From NCBI GenBank assembly GCA_963764565.1, contig CAVXTD010000001.1, forward strand, positions 62,001-126,000: a stretch of 64,000 bases of DNA, given 5' to 3'. Source of the stretch: DATBLE01 sp963764565. GTDB taxonomy: Bacteria; Actinomycetota; Thermoleophilia; Gaiellales; Gaiellaceae. Positions 1-7,768 of the stretch are shown here, in pieces; within the stretch, counting starts at the first letter, position 1, and each line of letters begins with the position of its first letter. The notes beneath the pieces are model-generated. The model saw only the letters and a list, made by a program, of their open reading frames with translations, did not search any database and was not told the DNA's origin. The position numbers and the translations under genes are program-made.

Positions 1-1397
1 CGGCGGCGATGGACGGGCGCGCCGATCTGCGCGAGCTGACCACGTTCACGATCGACCCGGACACGGCGAAGGATTTCGACGATGCGATCTCGGTCGCGCG
101 TGAGGGCGGCGGGGTCCGCGCGTGGGTGCACATCGCCGACGTCTCGCAGTTCGTCCCGGCCGGCTCGCCGCTCGACGACGGCGCCGCGGAGCGCGCGCTG
201 TCGACCTACGTGCCCGGGCTTGTCGCTCCGATGCTCCCGCCGGAGCTCTCCGACGATCTGTGCTCGTTGAGGCCGGACGTCGAGCGGCCGTGCGTGACGG
301 TCGAGTTCGCACCCGACGGAACGCCGAGCTTCTATCGCTCGGTGATCCGCAGCAACGCGAGGCTCACCTACGGCCAGGCGGAGCGGCGCGACGTTCCCGC
401 CGATGTCTCGGCAGAGCTCGAGTTGGCCGCCGTCTACTCGGCGGAGCTCCGCCGCCGCCGCTTCGCCCGCGGTGCGCTGCGGATCGAGTCGCCGGACATC
501 TCGTTCGAGTTCGACGGCGAGGGTGGCGTCACCCGTGCCTGGCGCGAGAGCGAGCCGGAGGCGCACGCGCTCGTCGAGGAGCTGATGATCGCCGCGAACG
601 AGGCGGTCGCGGGCCTGCTCGCCGGCCGGCGGCGCGAATCGCTCTACCGCGTCCACGAGCAGCCCGACCCGCAGTCGATCGCGCTCCTGCTCGCCAAGCT
701 CGCCGACCTCGATGTGCCCACGCCGCCCGCGCCTGAACGGCTCTCGCCCGCCGATGCGGCCCGCCTGGCCGCGGAGGCGAGCGAGCAGGTGACCGAGTAC
801 GTGACGAAGTCGGGGCGGGGGAGGGCGGCGTTTCCGTCACTCGTCCTGCGTGCGCTGAAGCAGGCGCGTTACGACCCGCGCAACCTCGGCCACTCCGGGC
901 TCGCGAGCCGCGCCTACTGCCACTTCACCAGCCCGATCCGCCGCTACCCGGATCTGATCTGCCACCGCGCGCTCCTTCGGGAGCTGGGCGCCTCGGACGA
1001 GCCGCTCCCGGAAGACCTCGGCGAGCTCGCCGAGCACACCTCCGGCCGCGAGCGCGAGGCGGCCGACATCGAGCACCTCGCCGACGACATCTGCCTCGCC
1101 TGGCTGCTGCACGCCGAGCTCCACGAGCGGGGCTGGGACGCGTCCTGGGAGGGCGAGATCGTCGGCGTGATCCCGTCCGGCCTGTTCGTCCGCTTCGGCG
1201 AGGTCTTCGAGGGATACCTGCCGGCGCGCCGGATCCCGGGCGACTACTTCGAGCTGAACACGCTCGGAACCGCGCTCGCGGGCCGGCGTGGCGGCGGTGT
1301 CTTCCGGCTCGGCGACCCGATCGAGGTGGTCGTCGAGGAGATCCGCCGCTCGGAGGGGAAGGTCGAGGTTTCACTTGCGAGTCGGCGTCGTGCCTGA
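1..1397 (+). CDS. rnr: RNase R / RNase II family exoribonuclease, 5' end outside window
   Basis: 3'-to-5' exoribonuclease of the RNB family, which degrades structured RNA and in many bacteria works with SmpB-tmRNA on stalled messages. The visible part opens in the RNB catalytic domain: TTFTIDPDTAKDFDDAISV carries the metal-binding Asp cluster, and SPIRRYPDLICHRALL is the conserved RNB C-terminal motif. An S1 RNA-binding domain (about residues 375-460, starting WEGEIVGVIPSGLFVRF) ends the protein. The frame is open to base 1, with two Ala codons before the first ATG at 9, so the cold-shock and N-terminal part lies upstream. About 465 residues are visible against 650-800 for full RNase R. smpB and ssrA lie 3.4 kb downstream, a common partnership, here separated by inserted genes. 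Family certain; R versus II less so. Confidence 0.92.
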   Translation, partial: AAMDGRADLRELTTFTIDPDTAKDFDDAISVAREGGGVRAWVHIADVSQFVPAGSPLDDGAAERALSTYVPGLVAPMLPPELSDDLCSLRPDVERPCVTVEFAPDGTPSFYRSVIRSNARLTYGQAERRDVPADVSAELELAAVYSAELRRRRFARGALRIESPDISFEFDGEGGVTRAWRESEPEAHALVEELMIAANEAVAGLLAGRRRESLYRVHEQPDPQSIALLLAKLADLDVPTPPAPERLSPADAARLAAEASEQVTEYVTKSGRGRAAFPSLVLRALKQARYDPRNLGHSGLASRAYCHFTSPIRRYPDLICHRALLRELGASDEPLPEDLGELAEHTSGREREAADIEHLADDICLAWLLHAELHERGWDASWEGEIVGVIPSGLFVRFGEVFEGYLPARRIPGDYFELNTLGTALAGRRGGGVFRLGDPIEVVVEEIRRSEGKVEVSLASRRRA

Positions 1398-1524
1398 TCG
1401 ACGGCGAGCCTCTGTGGACGAGCCGGCGCCTCCACCGGTCGGCTCCCTGGTGCAGCAAGCACGGCTTGCCTGCGCTGGCTAGGATCGGGCGTCAGCGAGC
1501 AGCGCGACCTGGAGGAGGCTGGAC

Positions 1525-2424
1525 ATGGTTGAGAGCGGCACCACGCTCGTGGTCGGGGCGACCGGTTCGCTCGGAGGCCTCATCTGCCGGCGCCTCGTGG
1601 ACGGCGGCGCGCGCCTTCGCGCTGTCGTGCGTCCCACCTCTGACCCCGAGCGTGTGGGGGTGCTTCGCGCGCTCGGCGCAGAACTCGTTGAGGCCGACCT
1701 CAAGGAGCCGGCGACGCTCCCGGCAGTTTGCGCGGACGTGTCGGCGATCGTCAGCACCGCGGAGGCGGTCGGGCGGCAGCCGGAGGACACGCTCGACAGC
1801 GTCGACCGCGATGGCCAGTCGGCGCTCGTGGACGCTGCTTCGGCTGCGGGCGTCGGTCACCTCGTCTTTGTGTCCCACTCGACGAATGTGCTCAGGGTCG
1901 ACTCCGCTTTCGAGCGCGCCAAGCTCGCGGTCGAGCAGCGTCTGCGCGAGAGCGGGATCGTCTACACGATCCTGCGCGCGACGTTCTTCACGGAGTTCTG
2001 GCTCGGCCCGGCCGGTGGTTTCGACTATGCGAACCGCCACGCGACCGTCTATGGGGAGGGCACGAACCCGGTCAGCTTCATCTCGCAGAATGACGTTGCC
2101 GAGTTTGCCGTCCGCTCCCTGGACACGCCCGCGGCGAGGAACGCCGTTCTCGAGCTCGGCGGCCCCGAGCCCGTGTCGCCGCTCGGGGCGATCGAGATCT
2201 TCGAGCAACTGACCGGCGACACCTTCGAGCGTAGCTTCGTGCCGTTGCCCGAGCTCGAGGCGCAGAAGACGGCGGCGATCGATCCGATGCAGGACTCGTT
2301 CGCCGGGCTGATGGTCGCCCTTGCCCGCGGGGACGCGATCGACATGCGTCCGACGCTCGAGCGCGTCTCGATCGAGCTGACCTCGGTGCGCGACTACGCC
2401 CGCCGCGTGCTCGCAGCCTCCTGA
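1525..2424 (+). CDS. NmrA-like NAD(P)-binding protein (atypical SDR)
   Basis: A 299-residue atypical short-chain dehydrogenase of the NmrA/HSCARG type. The Rossmann dinucleotide motif GATGSLGG sits at residues 11-18, and the basic segment AVVRPTSDPERV after strand 2 suits NADP(H). LVFVSHSTNV and the YTILRATFFTEFW segment are typical of the family, which lacks the classical YxxxK active site in many members. The ATG follows GGAGGCTGGAC, a usable ribosome binding site. The gene sits alone in the rnr-smpB interval, so its substrate cannot be guessed from context. It may be a reductase of a quinone or small metabolite, or a redox-sensing regulator. Confidence 0.85.
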   Translation: MVESGTTLVVGATGSLGGLICRRLVDGGARLRAVVRPTSDPERVGVLRALGAELVEADLKEPATLPAVCADVSAIVSTAEAVGRQPEDTLDSVDRDGQSALVDAASAAGVGHLVFVSHSTNVLRVDSAFERAKLAVEQRLRESGIVYTILRATFFTEFWLGPAGGFDYANRHATVYGEGTNPVSFISQNDVAEFAVRSLDTPAARNAVLELGGPEPVSPLGAIEIFEQLTGDTFERSFVPLPELEAQKTAAIDPMQDSFAGLMVALARGDAIDMRPTLERVSIELTSVRDYARRVLAAS

Positions 2425-2565
2425 AGCGCGCCATCGATCGAGCCACAGTCACGCTGAGGCACGTGCCTGCCGTCGCAACCTGCGACGCGGGCCGTGCTCT
2501 GCACGACGAGTGACACCAAGAGCCTGGCTCGAACGAGTCCCAGGTGGGTACTGACATTCGTCAGA

Positions 2566-2709
2566 GCCCGATCCGCCGCTGCCCGGATCTGATCTGCCAC
2601 CGCGCGCTTCTTCGGGAACCGGGCGTCGCGGGGGCGGTGTCTTCCGGCTCGGCGACCCGATCGAGGTCGTCGTCGACGAGATCCGCCGCTCGGAGGGCAA
2701 GGTCGAGGT
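2566..2709 (+). pseudogene. Internally deleted partial copy of the upstream rnr gene
   Basis: Two blocks repeat parts of the upstream RNase R gene in order. Bases 2566-2625 match 931-990 (the SPIRRYPDLICHRALLRE segment), and 2634-2709 match 1294-1369 (the S1-domain segment around RLGDPIEVVV). The roughly 300 bp between these blocks in the parent are missing, and the two blocks are in different frames. Substitutions are few, so the copy is fairly recent. It has no start codon of its own family and ends just before the next gene. It looks like the scar of a tandem duplication followed by deletion. Confidence 0.8.
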
Positions 2710-2728
2710 GGGGCTATGATCGGTTGCC

Positions 2729-3640
2729 TTGAGGTGGCGGACAGGCGGGGGTAGGAAGCTCATCGGCGGCGTCGCACTTCTGGCGACGCTGTTCGCCGGT
2801 GGGTTCTTCGCGGTCGGCGCAGTGGGGCGGGTCTCGGTCGACTCGCCGCTGATCGTGATCGACCAGTCGATCGGTGGAGTGTCGATCGGCATGTCCCAGG
2901 CCGACGTCGAAGCGTTGTTCGGGCAGCCCGAGAGCTCGCTGGAGATCGCGCTGCGCGGCGGCGGCACCGGCCTCCTCGTTCGCTACCTGGTCCACGGCGG
3001 CCTCTTGACCGTCGTCTACGCAGGCGGTCGGGTGGTCAGCGTCGAGACCGACGCATCGTTCTACCGGACGGACGGCGGGATCGGGCCGGGGACGTCGAAG
3101 GCCGGCCTGCACGGCTTCCGCGAGGACTTCTGCTCGGGCGGGCTCTGGGACGGCAGCGACGCGATTCCTCCCGACGGAGTCGTCACGATCTTCCAGCGAG
3201 ACGGCGACATCGTCGCCAGCGTGACGATCACGGAGCTCGGCTACTACGACCTCTGCGCCTCCGTCCCGGCCGACCAGGAGGTGCCGGATCCGCGTCCGGG
3301 CAGCTTCGTGCTCTCGGTGCAGATCGATCCGGACGGAGCCGGCTGGGTGCGCAGCTCGCCGTACAAGATCGACTGCCCGACCGCGTGCTCAGAATCGTTC
3401 GACCGAGACGCGATCGTCACGCTCGAGGCCCATCCGACGTCCGGCTTCACGTTCGACGGTTGGACCGGAGCGTGCACCGGGACCGGCGTGTGCGAGCTGG
3501 TGATCGACGGGGCGAAGGAGGTCGTCGCCCATTTCAGCGGCCGGTACGTGCCGACCCCGCCGCCCACGCCGCCGACCAGACCGTCGAGCACCACGACGAC
3601 CACGGGCACCACGACGGGCACCACGACGGGCACGACGTGA
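2729..3640 (+). CDS. Membrane-anchored or exported protein with an InlB-B-repeat-like domain and Thr-rich tail
   Basis: Function unknown. Residues 10-33 form one hydrophobic segment (signal peptide or N-terminal anchor). Residues about 45-75 (SIGGVSIGMSQADVEALFGQ) resemble the short repeat found in SmpA/OmlA-type exported proteins. Residues about 190-270 resemble the divergent InlB B-repeat found in many actinobacterial surface proteins, with paired Cys (DCPTACSE, GACTGTGVC). The C terminus is low complexity (PTPPPTPP, then TTTTGTTTGTT), probably an extended or cell-wall-spanning tail. The start is a TTG at 2729. The next exported protein begins 5 bp after the stop, so the two are probably co-expressed. 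Confidence 0.7.
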   Translation: MRWRTGGGRKLIGGVALLATLFAGGFFAVGAVGRVSVDSPLIVIDQSIGGVSIGMSQADVEALFGQPESSLEIALRGGGTGLLVRYLVHGGLLTVVYAGGRVVSVETDASFYRTDGGIGPGTSKAGLHGFREDFCSGGLWDGSDAIPPDGVVTIFQRDGDIVASVTITELGYYDLCASVPADQEVPDPRPGSFVLSVQIDPDGAGWVRSSPYKIDCPTACSESFDRDAIVTLEAHPTSGFTFDGWTGACTGTGVCELVIDGAKEVVAHFSGRYVPTPPPTPPTRPSSTTTTTGTTTGTTTGTT

Positions 3641-3645
3641 GCGTG

Positions 3646-4626
3646 ATGAGCTCGCGCATCTCACGAATGCTGATCAGGGGCGCCTCACTGCTGGGAGCGG
3701 CGATCGTCGCGGTCGCCCTCACCGGTGCCCAGCCGGCGTTCGGCGCGTATCTCGTCACCCGCGATGTCGCGGCTCCGACGCTCAAGGTGGACGCTCAGGG
3801 GCGGGCGCTCGTCACGTACTCCGAGAAGGGGAAGACGAAGCGCCTGCTCGTCTGGGGCGCGGTCAACGCTCTCCCTCCGCGGGCCGGCGGCCGTCAGGTC
3901 GCGTTTCGCATCGACTACTCGGCCGGGTGGAAGTCGCTGAAGAAGCCGAACTACTACAAGACGCTCAAGAACGTCTGCAGCCCGGCCCGCTACGACGGGC
4001 CGCCGCTCGCGTTCGGGGTCTTCGCCTGCAAGGCGGCCGACGGCAGCTACTGGGCGCTCCAGCGCTGGCAGCGGATGCTGCCCAACCTGGGCTTCGCGCC
4101 GTGGCGGCCGGAACAGTCCGCGCAGGAGCTGTACATCTCCCACTGGACCGGCCCGCTGCCCGAGCTGAAGGTCACGCAGAACTGGGCGTGGGGTGGGCGC
4201 TACCAGCAGATCGTCGGTACCTACTCGTACGCCGGCAGCCCGATCTACGGGTTCAAGTCGACCTCCTCCGGCGTGCCGCTCGACACCTGGGGACGGAACG
4301 TCTACCTCGACACCTTCAACTCGGCATACGGCGCCGGGTACAAGCGCGAGAACTCGTTGCTGGCCCAGGGGACGAACGGTCGCTTCTGCTACTCGCTCGG
4401 CCCGCGGCCCCCGTACCCCGGCTACCCGGCCTCGCCGCCCCGGCAGGGGAACGGCGAGCGCTACCGGCTGACCGCCCTCGGGCCTGGTGTGACGCCGATC
4501 GTGTCCGTCGAGGTGCCGAGCATCGGCGATTGGGACGCGAACGACCCGGCCAAGGTGCAGGCCGAGAACGACGGGAACGCGCTGGTCGACAGCCTCGGCT
4601 TCAGCGCCACCCAGTGCCATCACTGA
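3646..4626 (+). CDS. Exported protein of unknown function
   Basis: A 326-residue protein that I cannot assign to a family. The ATG at 3646 (alternative GTG at 3643, ATG at 3667) begins a clear Sec signal peptide: basic MSSRISRMLIRG, a hydrophobic core GAAIVAVALTG, and a likely cleavage site after QPAFGA. The mature part is rich in Trp, Tyr and Gly (ALQRWQRMLPNLGFAPWR; NWAWGGRYQQIVGTY) and has four Cys that could form disulfides. It begins 5 bp after the preceding exported protein. The longer open frame reaching upstream to 3385 overlaps the preceding gene and is not the true start. Confidence 0.7.
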   Translation: MSSRISRMLIRGASLLGAAIVAVALTGAQPAFGAYLVTRDVAAPTLKVDAQGRALVTYSEKGKTKRLLVWGAVNALPPRAGGRQVAFRIDYSAGWKSLKKPNYYKTLKNVCSPARYDGPPLAFGVFACKAADGSYWALQRWQRMLPNLGFAPWRPEQSAQELYISHWTGPLPELKVTQNWAWGGRYQQIVGTYSYAGSPIYGFKSTSSGVPLDTWGRNVYLDTFNSAYGAGYKRENSLLAQGTNGRFCYSLGPRPPYPGYPASPPRQGNGERYRLTALGPGVTPIVSVEVPSIGDWDANDPAKVQAENDGNALVDSLGFSATQCHH

Positions 4627-4708
4627 CCCCCGGGCGGTGCGGCTGGCCGCACCCGAGACGCCTGCCTGCCGTAACGACGCGCCGTCCGGCGAGTCCTATC
4701 GTCAGGCC

Positions 4709-4792
4709 ATGCCGATTGCACTTGCATACGTCCTGAGCGTTGTGCCCTTCGCGGCGATCACGGGCAGCCTGCTCCGCCTGACGCGCGCGTAG
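4709..4792 (+). CDS. Possible 27-residue single-pass membrane peptide
   Basis: A short frame from ATG 4709 to TAG 4792 encodes MPIALAYVLSVVPFAAITG and then LLRLTRA: a hydrophobic helix of about 19 residues with a basic C-terminal end. It sits 12 bp before smpB. The only weak Shine-Dalgarno-like stretch is GTCAGG. It may be a real small membrane protein or a chance frame; only conservation would tell. Confidence 0.35.
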   Translation: MPIALAYVLSVVPFAAITGSLLRLTRA

Positions 4793-4804
4793 GCTTCCTC
4801 CGGT

Positions 4805-5260
4805 ATGGCCGGAGAGAAGCTGATCGTCGACAACCGTCGCGCGCGCCACGACTACGAGTTGCTCGAGCGCTTCGAGGCCGGGCTCGTGCTGACCGGGACG
4901 GAGGTGAAGTCGCTCCGGCAGGGGCGCGTCTCGCTCGGCCAGGCGTACGGGGACCTGCGCGACGGCGAGGTCTGGCTCGTCGGCGCCGAGATCGCCACGT
5001 ACGACCAGGGCAACATCGCCAACCACGAGCCGAGCCGCGACCGCAAGCTGCTCCTGCGCAGCGGCGAGATCGCATCGCTGATCGGCAAGGTGCGCGAGAA
5101 AGGCCTGACCCTCGTGCCGACGCGGATGTACTGGAAGAACGGCCGCGCGAAGGTCGAACTCGCACTCGCGCGCGGCAAGCAGACGATCGACAAGCGGCGC
5201 GACATCGCCAAACGCGACGCCGACCGGCAGATCCAGCGGGCGCTGAAGGCTCGGAGATAG
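4805..5260 (+). CDS. smpB: SsrA-binding protein SmpB
   Basis: SmpB (151 residues) binds the tRNA-like domain of tmRNA and brings it to stalled ribosomes for trans-translation. Family signatures are present in order: IVDNRRARHDYELLERFEAG at the start, LTGTEVKSLRQGRVSL, the NHEPSRDRKLLL segment, and the basic C-terminal tail KQTIDKRRDIAKRDADRQIQ that folds in the mRNA channel. Length is normal. The tmRNA gene starts 30 bp after the stop, on the same strand, so enzyme and RNA are adjacent. Confidence 0.97.
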   Translation: MAGEKLIVDNRRARHDYELLERFEAGLVLTGTEVKSLRQGRVSLGQAYGDLRDGEVWLVGAEIATYDQGNIANHEPSRDRKLLLRSGEIASLIGKVREKGLTLVPTRMYWKNGRAKVELALARGKQTIDKRRDIAKRDADRQIQRALKARR

Positions 5261-5289
5261 CCCGCTACACTGGAGGCGAACACACATAC

Positions 5290-5649
5290 GGGGGCGACCA
5301 GGTCTCGACGTGGTCGGTTCTCCGGCTGAGCTGCAGGTCGAGGTCCCCGGTCGGCCTCGTTAATCAACCGGGAAACAACGTAAGTGCGGATAACGAACTC
5401 GCACTCGCTGCCTAACCTAGTTAGGTGACGCGTCGCTCCGGACTCGGCCCGTGGTTCGGGGAGCGGCGTCAGAAACGGGCTGGCTCCGAAGGAACGCCAA
5501 TCGCCGGAGGAGCGAGACCACAGGATGGCTGGCCCGGCGGTAGGTCGCTCACCCACCGGCCGTCCGGGCGAGATCAAAAGGGCGAGCTATACCTGTAGAG
5601 GCTCTGTCCGGTGCGGCCGCGGACGCGGGTTCGATTCCCGCCGCCTCCA
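5290..5649 (+). ncRNA. ssrA: Transfer-messenger RNA (tmRNA)
   Basis: The 5' end GGGGGCGACC pairs with the 3' end CGCCTCC to form the acceptor stem (7 pairs, one G-U), and a T-arm with GGTTCGATTCC precedes the 3' end, which has discriminator A and no encoded CCA. The mRNA part ends in codons for NNVSADNELALAA followed by TAA at 5413-5415; the LALAA end is the usual proteolysis tag. The exact resume codon (GGA at 5371 or the AAC after it) is not certain. The position just after smpB supports the call. The last 26 bases (5624-5649) recur twice downstream and act as the left boundary of an insertion. Confidence 0.96.
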
Positions 5650-5733
5650 TTCTCCCTGCTAATCAACCACTTTTTCGGTGGGGATCGAAACGCTGAACTG
5701 TTGCGCCCGTCACGGACGGCGGGTGCGGTGTGC

Positions 5734-5762
5734 TTGACACAGCGAGCTAGCGGCCATACCCT
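5734..5762 (+). promoter_or_regulatory. Sigma-70-type promoter of the vapBC remnant
   Basis: TTGACA at 5734-5739 and TACCCT at 5757-5762 are 17 bp apart, a near-ideal housekeeping promoter. The first ATG of the antitoxin frame is only 9 bp beyond the -10 box, so the transcript would be nearly leaderless. Confidence 0.6.
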
Positions 5763-5770
5763 TACTTCTC

Positions 5771-6020
5771 ATGAGAGGAAGTAAAGAAAAGGCGGCGGGG
5801 ATTCACGCGCATCAGCGCGAAGCATCAGGCGACGCTCCCGGTTCAGGCGCTCAAGGAGGCGGGGCTCGAAGCCGGGCGACGAGGTTCGCGTGGTTGCGGC
5901 GGGCAGGGGACGCCTCGTGCTCGAGCGGGACCTCGAACCTCGTCGAGCGCCATGCCGGCAAGCTCAAGTAGCGTCTACGAGCCGGGCGAGCTCGACCGCC
6001 TGCGTGACGAGTGGCGCTAG
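5771..6020 (+). pseudogene. Broken AbrB/VapB-type antitoxin
   Basis: Pieces of one antitoxin lie in several frames: RISAKHQATLPVQALKEAGL (an AbrB/SpoVT DNA-binding core), then GDEVRVVAAGRGRLVLERDL one frame over, then LVERHAGKLK, and finally SVYEPGELDRLRDEWR ending in TAG at 6018-6020. At least two frameshifts and one in-frame stop interrupt it, more than a single read error would give. The stop overlaps the start of the PIN-domain toxin remnant, the usual vapBC arrangement. Located between tmRNA and the first repeat of its 3' end, it is cargo of the insertion. Confidence 0.7.
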
Positions 6021-6404
6021 TCGTCCTCGACGCGTCGGTCGTCATCGCGTTTCTCGATCCCGACGATGCGCTTCACGATGCGGCGGTTGACGCTCTCACT
6101 GAGCACCAGCACGACGAGCTGGTGATTCCTACCTCGGTGTACGCCGAGATCCTGGTTGCGCCCTATCGGAGTCGGCGGCGAAGCTATTGCCGAGGTCGAG
6201 GCATTCCTCTCGGACTTCGCCGTTCGTACCCAAGCGATCACAGCTGAGATCGCGCGCGCCGCCGCGCGTCTCCGCAGCTGGCCTCACGGGGCCTGCGGCT
6301 CCCCGATGCCCTCGTGCTCGCAACAGCCGACGAGCTCGAGCGGCCGACACGTACTTACCGGGGACGATTCCTGGGCTGCGCATCAGCCGACCGCGTCACG
6401 CTGA
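6011..6404 (+). pseudogene. Broken VapC-type PIN-domain toxin
   Basis: The GTG at 6011 starts MALVVLDASVVIAFLDPDDA, the PIN-domain N terminus with its first acidic residue, and runs to YAEILVAPY. The frame then shifts: GGEAIAEVEAFLSDFAVRT and ITAEIARAAARLRSW continue one frame over, LRLPDALVLATADELE (with the conserved Asp) a further frame over, then LTGDDSW. VapC toxins are PIN RNases of about 130 residues, and the combined pieces have that length. With two or more frameshifts, the toxin is probably dead. Start overlaps the antitoxin stop. Confidence 0.72.
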
Positions 6405-6434
6405 TCCAGCACTGAACGCTCCGAGTGGAATCTT

Positions 6435-6460
6435 CGCGGGTTCGATTCCCGCCGCCTCCA
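6435..6460 (+). repeat. Second copy of the tmRNA 3' end (att-like)
   Basis: The 26 bases here are identical to 5624-5649, the T-arm and acceptor 3' strand of tmRNA; the flanking bases differ on both sides. This is the expected distal attachment site of an element integrated at ssrA. Confidence 0.88.
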
Positions 6461-6711
6461 GTCCCGATCGAAGTCCGGCGCCGCCTGCGGCGGCACCATG
6501 ACGACTTCGATCGGATCGCATCACCAATAGCCGTGCTGCCCGGCGCCAGCGTAGGTCGGGCGCGGCGACGACGTGGCCGTGCCAGACCTGGTTGTGAGAA
6601 TGCGTGGGTGGTTTATTGGCGGCGACGGAGGTATGAGCGGGTGTCGGAGATCAGCTCGTCCTGGGTTGAAGGTCGAACGTTAGGCCCTGGAAGTACAGAG
6701 AGGAGAGCACG

Positions 6712-7056
6712 ATGAGCAACGAACAGGCGGCACCTGAGACGAAAGGTGTTACGGCGGAGTTACTTGCAACGGTTGACCTTGGCCCTGAGATCGAGGGCAT
6801 GGCAGGGCGCCAACTTCGAATGCGTATGGTGACCATCGAGCCTGGAGGCGTCTTCGGCCCGATTCACGACCATAAAGACAGACCAGGCATCGTCTACATA
6901 CTGCAAGGAACGATCACTGACCATCGAAATGGAGTCGCTACGGACTATGGGCCGGGAGTGGGCTGGCCCGAGGATAGGAACACCACACACTGGCTCGAGA
7001 ACAGGGGAACGATTCCGGCGGTGGAGATCTCGGTCGATATCGTCAGGCAAGAGTAG
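6712..7056 (+). CDS. Single-domain cupin protein
   Basis: A 114-residue cupin. GPIHDHKDRPGIVYILQG (residues about 50-67) is the first cupin motif with two His and an acidic residue, and the second motif lies around WPEDRNTTHWLEN. Metal-binding residues are largely kept. A good ribosome binding site (GAGGAG) precedes the ATG by about 7 bases. Base composition is clearly less GC-rich than the surroundings, and the gene lies between the second and third copies of the tmRNA 3' end, so it is probably transferred cargo. Enzymatic role unknown; small cupins include isomerases, dioxygenases and sugar-binding proteins. Confidence 0.78.
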   Translation: MSNEQAAPETKGVTAELLATVDLGPEIEGMAGRQLRMRMVTIEPGGVFGPIHDHKDRPGIVYILQGTITDHRNGVATDYGPGVGWPEDRNTTHWLENRGTIPAVEISVDIVRQE

Positions 7057-7099
7057 GCTCAGGCCCGACGTCTGCCGGTAACTCCCCTGGGGAATGCCG

Positions 7100-7125
7100 C
7101 GCGGGTTCCGATTCCCCCGCCTCCA
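7100..7125 (+). repeat. Third, degenerate copy of the tmRNA 3' end
   Basis: Matches 5624-5649 with one inserted C and one deleted G, otherwise identical through GCCTCCA. It marks the far edge of the cupin segment and abuts the recombinase remnant. Confidence 0.7.
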
Positions 7126-7140
7126 CTCCTCGGTTTCGAG

Positions 7141-7449
7141 GGTACTTGAGGTTTGCCGCCAGGCGTCGCCAGATCAGGCGCGCTTGTGCGTTGCGCCGTT
7201 CGACCGCCCGCCTGAGCCTTCGGCTTGCCTGCAGCGTCGTCAGATCGCGCTCGCTCTCTCGAGGAAGCGGTTACCGGAGCCGTGACGGAGTGGGTGAGGG
7301 GAGTACCCGCGGATCCCGGCCCGGACACACACTCGCTCCACCATCCGCCCGAGCGCCTGCGACGACCGTGGCTTCTTAGGATCGCGGCGCGCAGCTGCGA
7401 GAGCAAGGGGCCCGAGGCGACCGTGCGGAAAGTGTCGGGCGAGCGGCAA
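7141..7449 (-). pseudogene. C-terminal remnant of a tyrosine recombinase (phage-type integrase)
   Basis: On the minus strand, ALGRMVERVCVRAGIRGYSP followed by HPLRHGSGNRFLE (about 7240-7360) matches the C-terminal catalytic region of tyrosine recombinases, where HxLRH carries catalytic His and Arg. The frame then breaks; in another frame ERDLTTLQASRR follows, resembling the segment after the HxLRH box. The N-terminal half and the nucleophilic Tyr are not found. Its place beside tmRNA 3'-end repeats fits the integrase that once drove insertion here. Confidence 0.6.
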
Positions 7450-7768
7450 CGGCTACCGGCAGCGGGGGTGGAAGCGCGGCCGCGCCCTCCAACCACCTGA
7501 ACGTCCATGTGACGACCAGGAGCGCTACACCACCCAAGACGACTTGACTAGTGGTGTAAGTTACTTGTAAAAGTAGGTAGTATTACTTTTGTCAGCGGCA
7601 GCCAGTCCCTAGTGGCTTGTGCGGGCGTCGCAATGTCGTGTGCGGGGGCAGTATTGGAAACTCGCTTGAGCCTGGCGAGGCAGGTCGGTGGGAATGGCTT
7701 GAGTTCGCTCGAGCGTCACGGAGCGGGGCCGCCTCTCTCCCCGATACCTGAAAGAGAATCCAGCCGAT
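7450..7768. other. Non-coding stretch before the GGDEF gene
   Basis: No convincing gene. Bases 7540-7595 are markedly AT-rich for this genome and hold a TTGACT box (7544-7549) and a short inverted repeat AAAAGTA...TACTTTT (about 7569-7590). These could be promoter or operator sequence for the downstream signalling gene, or border sequence of the insertion. Confidence 0.3.

Larger units (their letters stand above)
5650..7449. mobile_element. Remnant integrative island at the tmRNA 3' end
   Basis: The interval between the tmRNA gene and a tyrosine-recombinase remnant contains two further copies of the tmRNA 3' end (6435-6460 and 7100-7125). These divide it into a 785 bp segment with a decayed toxin-antitoxin pair and a 640 bp segment with a cupin gene. 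No intact integrase remains. Duplicated stable-RNA 3' ends with recombinase debris are the classic footprint of site-specific integration at ssrA. The outer right boundary is uncertain and could reach beyond 7449. Confidence 0.72.
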
